Source: Agarivorans sp050870875
GTDB lineage: Bacteria; Pseudomonadota; Gammaproteobacteria; Enterobacterales; Celerinatantimonadaceae
DNA length: 64,000 bases
Direction: 5' to 3'
NCBI RefSeq assembly: GCF_050870875.2
Contig: NZ_CP194041.2
Coordinates: 4,030,001-4,094,000, forward strand
Shown here piece by piece: positions 52,976-60,645 of the stretch; position 1 is the stretch's first letter; every line of letters starts with the position of its first letter. The position numbers were made by a program, and so were the translations under genes. Below the pieces are notes generated by a model. The model saw nothing but the letters and a program-made list of their open reading frames with translations. It had not been told where the DNA came from and did no database searches.

Positions 52976-54004
52976 TTACAGGTCGAAACCCACTCGATCC
53001 ACGAGACGAGCAGCTGCAGCACGCTGCTCAGCCACGGCTTGTAAAGAAACTTGGTCAATTTTAAACTGACCAAAACTCTCAATATACTCGTCAGTTTGGA
53101 TCCCTTGACGAACCGGCTCTTCAAAATTAGCAGTTGCGTATAAGGTTTGCGCTTGTTCGCCCACCAAAAATTCCAGCAACTTAATTGCATTTTGTTTGTG
53201 TTTAGCGGTTTTCAGTAAACCCGCCCCCGAAATATTGATGTGCTGACCGCGCCCACCCACTTGTTGATCCAGATATACAACTCGCACCTGTTCGGCCCAT
53301 TCTTGCTGCTCAGGACTCTTAGTGTTGTAGTACATTTTTCCCATATAATAAAGGTTTGCAATAGCCAGATCACATTGACCTTCAAAAATCGCTTTGGCCT
53401 GAGCACGGTCATTCCCCTGAGGTTTACGCGCTAAATTGGCCTTTAAGCCACGTAACCAACTTTCCGCAACAGCCTCGCCATCTTCAGCAATCACTGAGGC
53501 GATCAGACCAATGTTATAAACATGTTTACCTGAGCGAGTACAGATCCGCCCCTTCCACTTTGGATCGGCTAAATCATTCAAGGACTGGAGTTCACCTGGA
53601 GCGACGCGATCTTTGTCGGCATAAACCACCCGAGCCCGGGTAGTAAGCGCAAACCAAAGATTGTCTGGCTGACGTAGATTGGCAGGAACAACCGAATTTA
53701 GGATGGGAGAGTCAACCGCGGCAAATAAACCCGCCGCGCGAATTTCTTCTAAACGACCGATATCGACAGTAAGAACCAAGTCAGCTGGATTGTTCGCCCC
53801 AGCGGCTTTAATTTTCTCGACTAAGCCTTTTTCAGCATGCACCACGTTCACTTTAATTCCCGTTTGCTGGGTAAAAGCGTCAGTTAAAGGTAGCAATAAA
53901 CTAGGTTGACGGTAAGAGTAGAGATTGACTTCCTGCGCTGCAAATGAGGGCTGAGCCAGCAGACTAGTCAACATCGTTATAATTAAAAACACTGAATATT
54001 TCAC
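52976..54004 (-). CDS. fbpA: iron(III)-binding periplasmic protein
   Basis: A 342-residue ferric-iron-binding protein. The signal peptide ends PSFA-A; EVNLYSYRQPSLLLPLTDAF opens the mature protein, LVLTVDIGRLEEI lies near residue 82, and NLYYMGKMYY near 220 supplies the adjacent tyrosines that bind iron in FbpA. The order fbpA-fbpB-fbpC, the fused permease and the tyrosine pair together make iron(III) the likely cargo. A Fur-like sequence lies upstream. Confidence 0.93.
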   Translation of the reverse strand: MKYSVFLIITMLTSLLAQPSFAAQEVNLYSYRQPSLLLPLTDAFTQQTGIKVNVVHAEKGLVEKIKAAGANNPADLVLTVDIGRLEEIRAAGLFAAVDSPILNSVVPANLRQPDNLWFALTTRARVVYADKDRVAPGELQSLNDLADPKWKGRICTRSGKHVYNIGLIASVIAEDGEAVAESWLRGLKANLARKPQGNDRAQAKAIFEGQCDLAIANLYYMGKMYYNTKSPEQQEWAEQVRVVYLDQQVGGRGQHINISGAGLLKTAKHKQNAIKLLEFLVGEQAQTLYATANFEEPVRQGIQTDEYIESFGQFKIDQVSLQAVAEQRAAAARLVDRVGFDL

Positions 54005-54033
54005 AACACCATCCTTGTCATACAGATATTAAA

Positions 54034-54048
54034 TAAAAACGATTTGCA
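54034..54048 (-). promoter_or_regulatory. possible Fur box of fbpABC
   Basis: On the minus strand TGCAAATCGTTTTTA resembles the 7-1-7 Fur consensus TGATAAT-N-ATTATCA at about 9 of 14 positions, 30 bases before fbpA. Iron repression of this operon is usual, but the match is modest. Confidence 0.4.
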
Positions 54049-54097
54049 TTTAACTTAATGTTAACATGGGTTCGTTAAATCCACCATCTGCAAAAAA

Positions 54098-54124
54098 CAA
54101 AAAAGGCTCGCAGATGCGAGCCTT
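54098..54124 (-). terminator. terminator of glnK-amtB
   Basis: AAGGCTCGCA / TGCGAGCCTT, a 10-bp stem with a 2-base loop, then T's on the minus strand, 19 bases after the amtB stop. Confidence 0.92.
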
Positions 54125-54142
54125 AATGATAGCATTTAGAAT

Positions 54143-55414
54143 TTAGCTAGAAGACTTAACCGTAACAAACTCAGGATAAGCATCGATACCACAGTCATGC
54201 ATATCCATACCGCTCATCTCTTCTTCTTCAGAAACTCGGATCCCCATGACCGCTTTCAAGATACTCCATACGATGAAGCTCGCTGCGAATACCCAAACAA
54301 AGATGGTTAATGCACCCGCTATTTGACCCGTAAAGCTTGTACCATCATTAGTCAATGGAACAATCATCAAACCAAATAGACCAACCACACCATGAACCGA
54401 GATAGCTCCGACTGGATCATCAATCTTAACTTTATCAAAGAACACAATTGAAGCAACAACCAATACACCAGCAACCGCACCAAAAATACTTGCTTCAAGC
54501 GCTGTTGGCGTAGAAGGCTCAGCAGTAATCGCGACAAGACCAGCCAAGGCACCATTTAATAACATAGTTAGGTCAGCTTTGCCCCAAGTCAATTTGCAGA
54601 CGATGAGCGCAGAGATAGCACCAGCGGCCGCAGCAGCATTGGTGTTCAAGAATACCATTGCAACTGAGTGAGCGTTGGCAGCATCGGCTAATTTCAACAC
54701 CGAACCACCGTTGAAACCAAACCAACCCATCCATAAAATGAAGGTACCAACTGTCGCCAATGGCATGTTAGAACCAGGAATTGGGTTAACCGCACCGTTT
54801 TTGCTGTATTTCCCCTTACGAGCACCCAGTAATAAAACGCCAGAAAGTGCCGCAGCTGCGCCCGCTAGGTGAACAATACCAGAACCTGCGAAGTCAGAGA
54901 AACCAAGGTCGCCTAAGTTGTATAAACCAAATACATCAGCACCGCCCCAAGTCCAGCTACCTTCTAGCGGATAGATGAAACCAGTAAGAACAGCGGCAAA
55001 TGCTAAGAATGCCCAAAGCTTCATACGCTCAGCTACAGCGCCCGATACGATTGACATTGCGGTTGCCACAAATACCACTTGGAAGAAGAAATCTGAAGCC
55101 GCTGAATAGACACTACCACCGTCAAAGCCTGCTTCTTGCTTAGCTGACAAAACACCCGCCAAATCGAAGGCTTCTATACCAGAGAGGAATATACCGCCGC
55201 CATACATGATTGAGTAACCACAAATCAAATACATGATACAAGCGATTGCGTAAAGCGCGATATTTTTGGTTAAAATTTCAGTGGTGTTTTTAGCTCGAAC
55301 CAAGCCAGCTTCTAACATTGAGAAACCAGCAGCCATCCACATCACCAGCGCGCCACACACCAAAAAGTAAAAGGTGTCCATCGCATATTGCAGTTGATAA
55401 ATTTCGTTTTCCAT
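54143..55414 (-). CDS. amtB: ammonium transporter
   Basis: A 423-residue Amt channel with about 11 helices. The pore histidines occur in GSGIVHLAGAAAALSGVLL near residue 178 and ISVHGVVGLFGLM near 343; ADFG-type ammonium entry residues and NTNAAAAAGAISALIV are present. A glycine/aspartate-rich cytoplasmic C-tail, expected to meet GlnK, ends the protein. No signal peptide is obvious; the first helix begins near residue 10. It is co-transcribed with glnK, 48 bases upstream. Confidence 0.96.
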   Translation of the reverse strand: MENEIYQLQYAMDTFYFLVCGALVMWMAAGFSMLEAGLVRAKNTTEILTKNIALYAIACIMYLICGYSIMYGGGIFLSGIEAFDLAGVLSAKQEAGFDGGSVYSAASDFFFQVVFVATAMSIVSGAVAERMKLWAFLAFAAVLTGFIYPLEGSWTWGGADVFGLYNLGDLGFSDFAGSGIVHLAGAAAALSGVLLLGARKGKYSKNGAVNPIPGSNMPLATVGTFILWMGWFGFNGGSVLKLADAANAHSVAMVFLNTNAAAAAGAISALIVCKLTWGKADLTMLLNGALAGLVAITAEPSTPTALEASIFGAVAGVLVVASIVFFDKVKIDDPVGAISVHGVVGLFGLMIVPLTNDGTSFTGQIAGALTIFVWVFAASFIVWSILKAVMGIRVSEEEEMSGMDMHDCGIDAYPEFVTVKSSS

Positions 55415-55462
55415 AATTATTACTTCCCCGTAATCCTTATTAAATAGCTAGTTAAGTTGTAC

Positions 55463-55801
55463 TTAAATAGCCTCTGCATCCATTTCGCCAGTACGAATCC
55501 GTACCACATTGCTTAAGTCGTAAACAAAAATCTTACCGTCACCGATCTTGCCGGTGTAAGCCGCGCTAGAAATTGCCTCGATAATGCGATCGACATTTTC
55601 AGAGCTGGTTGCGATTTCCAGTTTAACTTTGGGTAGAAAATCTACTTGGTACTCTGCACCGCGGTATAATTCGGTATGACCTTTCTGACGACCAAAGCCT
55701 TTCACCTCTGATACAGTCAAACCATCAACACCTACTTCAGCAATGGCTTCTCGCACGTCATCCAATTTGAATGGCTTGATTATCGCGCTTATTAGTTTCA
55801 T
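55463..55801 (-). CDS. glnK: nitrogen regulatory protein P-II (GlnK type)
   Basis: A 112-residue PII protein. The T-loop carries tyrosine 51 (GAEYQVDFLPK), the uridylylation site, and the B-loop TGKIGDGKIFVYDLSNVVRI near residue 83 binds ATP. Pairing with amtB makes it GlnK: it plugs the channel when nitrogen is plentiful. A sigma-54 promoter and two NtrC boxes upstream show control by nitrogen. Confidence 0.95.
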   Translation of the reverse strand: MKLISAIIKPFKLDDVREAIAEVGVDGLTVSEVKGFGRQKGHTELYRGAEYQVDFLPKVKLEIATSSENVDRIIEAISSAAYTGKIGDGKIFVYDLSNVVRIRTGEMDAEAI

Positions 55802-55849
55802 TTGAGCTCCTCCAAAGAGTCATCGATTAACGTTTCTCATATAAGTACT

Positions 55850-55866
55850 AACAAACGCCATGCCAA
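55850..55866 (-). promoter_or_regulatory. sigma-54 promoter of glnK-amtB
   Basis: On the minus strand TTGGCATG-GCGT-TTGTT fits the sigma-54 consensus YTGGCACG-N4-TTGCW with two mismatches and exact spacing. The expected start is about 35-40 bases before the glnK ATG. Confidence 0.75.
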
Positions 55867-55930
55867 TACGATTTTAAGCATTAAATTCAATAAGTTAACA
55901 ATATATTGTATTCGAATGAAATAGTCGTTC

Positions 55931-55945
55931 GCACCAATTAGGTGC
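55931..55945. promoter_or_regulatory. NtrC binding site, proximal
   Basis: GCACC-AATTA-GGTGC matches the NtrC consensus GCAC(C/T)-N5-(A/G)GTGC perfectly, about 100 bases before the sigma-54 start. Confidence 0.85.
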
Positions 55946-55960
55946 TATTATTTTTCTGCT

Positions 55961-55977
55961 TGACCCAAGTTGGGTCA
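55961..55977. repeat. 17-bp perfect palindrome between the NtrC sites
   Basis: TGACCCAA-G-TTGGGTCA is an exact inverted repeat with one central base. It lies midway between the two NtrC boxes. It does not match NtrC, and I cannot name its ligand. Confidence 0.7.
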
Positions 55978-56002
55978 CACTGTCGCAGGTATCCATTGAC
56001 AA

Positions 56003-56017
56003 GCACTAATTAAGTGC
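56003..56017. promoter_or_regulatory. NtrC binding site, distal
   Basis: GCACT-AATTA-AGTGC is a perfect NtrC box with the same spacer as the proximal one. The box centres are 72 bases apart, close to seven turns of DNA, so NtrC hexamers could line up on one face. Confidence 0.85.
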
Positions 56018-56398
56018 ACTTGGCTGCCGTTGATGGAAATATGAGCCAAATAACAAGCTCGAATGAAGTCGCTAAGTCAATCAATAGGAAAGGGTCCTAG
56101 ATGAGGATCTATACAAAGATCTCAAATAGAAGAAAGGTGACAGCTTCTAGCATAAACCCAGGAGAAAACTGAACCGTCGCAGGAACAATTTAGCACCAGA
56201 AAGCAAACGGGGGGGGTGGCTTGAACGACTCAAGCACCCAAGTTGAAAAACTATCACAATAAAAATTAGCTTTATTGATGTTAAATCGCAGATATAGTTA
56301 GTTGAGGGCTCTGAACCTTAAGACAAGCCCTCAAACACCTCATTAGGCAAACCATCTTCTGGCATACCAGTCATAAGATAGTTGCCAGATAACGCCCT
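56018..56398. other. non-coding region with an unexplained hairpin
   Basis: About 380 bases between the glnK control region and the YacL-like gene, with no credible gene. It contains a run of eight G (56209-56216) and the stem TTGAGGGCT / AGCCCTCAA (56302-56310 with 56326-56334, 15-base loop). The hairpin has no T tract, so it may be an RNA processing element or a small RNA end. Confidence 0.5.
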
Positions 56399-56746
56399 TT
56401 AATAGCGAATGATGGCCTGTAACAAGGCAATGAAATCTTCATATCCACAGGCACTCTGCGCGGTATCAAGGTTCAATTCATGCTCGAAAGCTTGCGATGA
56501 CTCGCTGATGCCATCGGTCGATATCGAAATCACGACTTCATCAAGGTTTGCTACAAACCGAAACTCAGCACTATCGATACGCAGTTCATCTAAGGCCTTT
56601 AATGATTCAAGCTGTTCAAGCAAATGCTGAACAAAATGCTGATCATGATTAAGCTCACGCTCCAACCACATCGAAAAGCAGCGTTGTTCGTCTCCACAAT
56701 CAATAAAAAAAACGCCGTCTAAAGAACGGCGTATTGTCAATTCCAT
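56399..56746 (-). CDS. yacL: YacL-like (UPF0231 family) protein
   Basis: A 115-residue acidic cytoplasmic protein. The N-terminal TIRRSLDGVFFIDCGDE, the WLERELNHD element and a final GYEDFIALLQAIIRY resemble E. coli YacL, which lies beside acnB just as here (one gene between). Its function is unknown. It begins 10 bases after the stop of the regulator gene and has no clear ribosome-binding site, so it is probably translated in coupling with it. Confidence 0.65.
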   Translation of the reverse strand: MELTIRRSLDGVFFIDCGDEQRCFSMWLERELNHDQHFVQHLLEQLESLKALDELRIDSAEFRFVANLDEVVISISTDGISESSQAFEHELNLDTAQSACGYEDFIALLQAIIRY

Positions 56747-56756
56747 AAGTTTTAAT

Positions 56757-57575
56757 CTAATTACATATACAGGGTGTCTGTAAGCTTACCTCGACACGAC
56801 TATGAAGCAAAGTAGGCACTAACTCATAAGCAGCATTTGGCTTCAGTTTAAAACGAGTCAACATAGCTGATTTAATCTGTTTTTCAAGTAACGCACCATT
56901 GAATGGCTTTAATACTAAGCCTTGTACGTCCATTAATACATTAAATCCAAGTAGTTGATTATTAGCTTCAGAGGATACAGCTAATATTGCAATATCAGAA
57001 CTAAGCAAGCTTTGGCCAGTACGGGTAGTTTTAATCAACTGAGGCCCAGCACCTTGCGGTAGATCCATATCAACAATAATGACTTGATATTCATTAACCA
57101 TTAAATGTTCTGGTAAGCGAGCAATGTCGGAAAACGTATCGAGGCCTTTCAGCTCGCCTTCACTTTTCATCGTTCGAACCAATTGGCAAGTTTTCAGATC
57201 ACTAAGCAATAAAGCCTTCGGCTGAGTCACCACCAACTCAGGTTTACTGCTGGCTTGTTTAGCAAGCGTTTCACAACGCGCAATGTAGCCCTTCTTTGGA
57301 ATCGTTGCGATAGTTAAATCAGTATTATTTAAAGTGGTAATCACCTTACGTAACTGGGATATGTGCTGATTAATCGTATGGTCGGAAACGCTGCGCCCCC
57401 ATACGGCGTCAGACAAGTCATCTCTTCCTACAACTTGATTCACGTGTTTACACAAATATCCCAACAGGTGGGTTCTTAATGGTCCCAAGTAGGCACTTTT
57501 ATCCTTAAACGCAATACTATTTTGACTCATATCTACGGTCAAAGGACCGACTATAACAACATCATTAAAGGACAT
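56757..57575 (-). CDS. regulator with N-terminal winged helix and C-terminal receiver-like domain
   Basis: A 272-residue protein in reversed order compared with OmpR-type regulators. Residues ~5-100 form a winged helix: YLGPLRTHLLGYLCKHVNQV, DAVWGRSVSDHTINQHISQL (recognition helix) and IATIPKKGYIARCE. Residues ~125-250 look like a receiver: ALLLSDLKTCQLVR in place of the usual DD, the aspartate in VIIVDMDLPQGAGPQLI, a serine in ILAVSSE and the lysine in GLVLKPFNG. One of the two acidic N-terminal residues is lost, so phosphorylation is uncertain. No histidine kinase is near. I start at ATG 57575. Downstream is yacL, upstream acnB. Confidence 0.75.
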   Translation of the reverse strand: MSFNDVVIVGPLTVDMSQNSIAFKDKSAYLGPLRTHLLGYLCKHVNQVVGRDDLSDAVWGRSVSDHTINQHISQLRKVITTLNNTDLTIATIPKKGYIARCETLAKQASSKPELVVTQPKALLLSDLKTCQLVRTMKSEGELKGLDTFSDIARLPEHLMVNEYQVIIVDMDLPQGAGPQLIKTTRTGQSLLSSDIAILAVSSEANNQLLGFNVLMDVQGLVLKPFNGALLEKQIKSAMLTRFKLKPNAAYELVPTLLHSRVEVSLQTPCICN

Positions 57576-57765
57576 ATTGTTTCCCAAAAGCAAGCAAATG
57601 AGCTAGTCAAGTCTAGCTCACCCTTTATACCAGTAAATGCTAAAGTTATCCAACATCGGTAGTGTATAATATCGTTTATTATGAAAATTTTATGATTTAT
57701 CATTAAATGTTTTACAAAAATATACTATTTCGACAGTAAATCTAATGATTTTTTTATAAATTAAG

Positions 57766-57795
57766 AAAAAAAAACGCAGCCTTAAGCTGCGTTTT
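57766..57795 (-). terminator. terminator of acnB
   Basis: AAAACGCAGC / GCTGCGTTTT with a 5-base loop, followed on the minus strand by T's, about 20 bases after the acnB stop. Confidence 0.92.
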
Positions 57796-57815
57796 AGTGA
57801 ACAACGGCATTTAAT

Positions 57816-60413
57816 TTACACTGCGGTTTGAATAATCACCTCATCCGCCACCTTGGTGTAGTCCCCTATTTGATCAAAGTTTAAATAACGATAAGTGTCA
57901 GCAGCCGTTGCATCGATCTGCTTCGCGTAAGTTAAATACTCTTCTGGTGTAGGCAACTTCCCTAAAATAGCTGCAACCGCAGCCAACTCGGCCGATGCCA
58001 AGTATACATTGGCCCCGGTGCCAAGACGATTTGGAAAGTTACGAGTAGAGGTTGAAACTACCGTAGAATTATCGGCAACACGAGCCTGATTCCCCATACA
58101 CAAAGAACAACCCGGTATTTCGGTACGTGCGCCTACACGACCATAAATACCATAGTAACCTTCCTCAGTAAGCTGTTTTTGATCCATCCTTGTCGGTGGC
58201 GCAACCCACATCCGAGTTGGCAGCGCACCTTTATGCTTATCGAGCAACTTACCTGCGGCACGGAAATGACCAATATTAGTCATACACGAACCGAGGAAAA
58301 CTTCATCGATTTTTTGCCCTGCAACGTCTGATAACAAACGCGCATCATCTGGATCATTAGGCGCACACAGTACTGGCTCAGAGATGTCGGCTAAATCGAT
58401 TTCAATCACTTCAGCATATTCAGCGTCTTTATCTGCTTCCATCAACTCTGGATTAGCGATCCACTCTTGCATCGCAGTCACACGTCGCTCAATGGTCCGA
58501 CGATCACCATAACCCTCGGATATCATCCATTTCAGCATCACAATGTTCGAGTTTAAGTACTCTATAATCGGCTCTTTCGCCAATTTAATGGTACAGCCCG
58601 CAGCACTGCGCTCTGCTGAAGCGTCAGATAGCTCAAAGGCTTGTTCAACTTTTAAGTTCTCTAAACCTTCAATCTCTAAAATACGACCCGAGAAAGCATT
58701 TTTCTTACCTTGCTTCTCAACCGTTAACAAACCAGACTTAATTGCCGCATAAGGGATCGAGTGTACCAAGTCTCGTAAGGTGATCCCCGGTTTCATTTCT
58801 CCCTTAAAACGAACCAAAATAGATTCAGGCATATCTAAGGGCATCACGCCAGTCGCGGCCGCAAACGCAACTAAACCAGAACCCGCAGGGAATGAGATAC
58901 CAATAGGAAAACGAGTATGCGAATCCCCACCAGTTCCCACGGTATCAGGCAACAGCATCCGATTTAGCCAAGAGTGGATCACCCCATCCCCTGGGCGTAA
59001 CGACACGCCACCACGATTCATAATGAAATCGGGAAGAGTATGGTGAGTGGTCACATCAACTGGTTTTGGATAGGCAGCTGTATGACAAAAAGACTGCATA
59101 GTGAGGTCTGCAGAGAAGCCCAAACAAGCCAAATCTTTTAACTCATCGCGGGTCATTGGCCCAGTGGTATCCTGTGACCCAACTGTCGTCATTTTAGGTT
59201 CACAATATTGACCGGGACGAATACCGTCAACACCACAGGCTTTACCGACCATTTTCTGCGCTAAGGTGAAACCTTTGCTAGAAGCGACAACATCTTGCGG
59301 ACGCTTAAATACCTCTGAAGGCGCCAAACCCATTGCTATACGCGCACGATCCGTTAGGCCACGACCAATAATCAGTGGGATCCGACCACCAGCGCGAACT
59401 TCATCGAGTAATATGTCGGTTTTCAGTTCAAAAGTCGTAATCAGCTGATCGGTTCCAGCTTTTTTTACTTCTCCAGTGAATGGGTAAATGTCGATCACAT
59501 CCCCCATATTCAGCGCTTCAACATCAAGCTCAATGGGTAAGGCTCCAGCATCTTCCATGGTGTTAAAGAAGATTGGTGCAATTTTTCCACCTAAACAAAA
59601 ACCACCGGCTCGTTTATTAGGAACATAAGGAATATCATCCCCCATTAACCACAATACTGAGTTAGTTGCCGATTTACGTGAAGATCCGGTTCCCACAACA
59701 TCACCCACATAAACTAAAGGATGGCCCTTCTGTTTAAGTGCTTCAATTTGTTTCATCGGACCGATATTACCTGCATCATCGGGCTCAATACCATCACGAG
59801 CATTTTTCAGCATCGCCAGCGCATGTAAGGGAATATCAGGGCGCGACCACGCATCGGGGGCTGGAGATAAGTCATCGGTATTGGTTTCGCCAGTCACTTT
59901 AAATACCGTTAACGTAGACTTTTCGGCGACTTGAGGACGACTCAGGAACCAATCGGCATCGGCCCAACTTTGCATCACCTGCTGGGCAAAAGAATTCCCT
60001 GCTTTGGCTTTTTCTTCCACATCATGAAAGGCATCAAACATTAATAAGGTATGTGATAATGCTTTAGTCGCAATCGGAGCGAGTTGCTTGTTCTCGAGCA
60101 AACTAATTAAAGGTTGGATATTATAGCCACCTTGCATAGTGCCTAATAACTCGGTAGCGTAACTCGGAGACACAATAGGTGAGCTAACTTCCCCGGCAGC
60201 TACAGCAGCAAGAAAGCCTGCTTTAACGTAAGCGGCTTCATCAACACCTGGTGGAATTCTATTGGCTAATAAATCTAGTAAGAATGCTTCTTCGCCAGCA
60301 GGGGGAGCTTTTAATAACTCGACCAATCCGGCAGTTTGTTCAGCATTGAGGGGGTTAGGTACTATACCTTCAATAGCACGCTCTTCGACGTGTTTACGGT
60401 AGCTTTTTAGCAC
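57816..60413 (-). CDS. acnB: aconitate hydratase B
   Basis: AcnB interconverts citrate and isocitrate by an iron-sulphur enzyme of 865 residues, with the N-terminal HEAT-like domain special to the B type (LLKAPPAGEEAFLLDLLANR near residue 32). Cluster cysteines occur in EVFLGSCMTNIGHFRAAG near 710 and IPGCSLCMGNQARV near 770. The apo-enzyme binds mRNA in E. coli. It has its own leader of about 170 bases and a terminator. It lies near lpdA as in Vibrio, with the PlpD-like gene between. Confidence 0.97.
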   Translation of the reverse strand: MLKSYRKHVEERAIEGIVPNPLNAEQTAGLVELLKAPPAGEEAFLLDLLANRIPPGVDEAAYVKAGFLAAVAAGEVSSPIVSPSYATELLGTMQGGYNIQPLISLLENKQLAPIATKALSHTLLMFDAFHDVEEKAKAGNSFAQQVMQSWADADWFLSRPQVAEKSTLTVFKVTGETNTDDLSPAPDAWSRPDIPLHALAMLKNARDGIEPDDAGNIGPMKQIEALKQKGHPLVYVGDVVGTGSSRKSATNSVLWLMGDDIPYVPNKRAGGFCLGGKIAPIFFNTMEDAGALPIELDVEALNMGDVIDIYPFTGEVKKAGTDQLITTFELKTDILLDEVRAGGRIPLIIGRGLTDRARIAMGLAPSEVFKRPQDVVASSKGFTLAQKMVGKACGVDGIRPGQYCEPKMTTVGSQDTTGPMTRDELKDLACLGFSADLTMQSFCHTAAYPKPVDVTTHHTLPDFIMNRGGVSLRPGDGVIHSWLNRMLLPDTVGTGGDSHTRFPIGISFPAGSGLVAFAAATGVMPLDMPESILVRFKGEMKPGITLRDLVHSIPYAAIKSGLLTVEKQGKKNAFSGRILEIEGLENLKVEQAFELSDASAERSAAGCTIKLAKEPIIEYLNSNIVMLKWMISEGYGDRRTIERRVTAMQEWIANPELMEADKDAEYAEVIEIDLADISEPVLCAPNDPDDARLLSDVAGQKIDEVFLGSCMTNIGHFRAAGKLLDKHKGALPTRMWVAPPTRMDQKQLTEEGYYGIYGRVGARTEIPGCSLCMGNQARVADNSTVVSTSTRNFPNRLGTGANVYLASAELAAVAAILGKLPTPEEYLTYAKQIDATAADTYRYLNFDQIGDYTKVADEVIIQTAV

Positions 60414-60590
60414 GACTCACTCCTTATTGTAATAATGCCCCTAAGGGATATCCGTATTCATATGCCATAGATATGGCTGGCGAACAGGCTGACATTATAG
60501 CCTTTTTAACCATAAATTAAAATATAACGCTCATAGCTAAAACGCCAGTAAAATCATTTAACTCTTATATAACAATAGATTAAGATTAAT

Positions 60591-60596
60591 ATTATA
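60591..60596 (-). promoter_or_regulatory. candidate -10 box of acnB
   Basis: TATAAT on the minus strand, about 180 bases before acnB; the -35 is weak. If used, the leader mRNA is about 170 bases. Confidence 0.4.
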
Positions 60597-60645
60597 CTTT
60601 AGCCACAGAGCTAAAAGTTACAATTTGTTCACATTTAGTGGATTT

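Noticed and set aside
56209..56216. Run of eight G as a phase-variable tract
   Set aside because: It lies in non-coding DNA away from any start or promoter element I could find.
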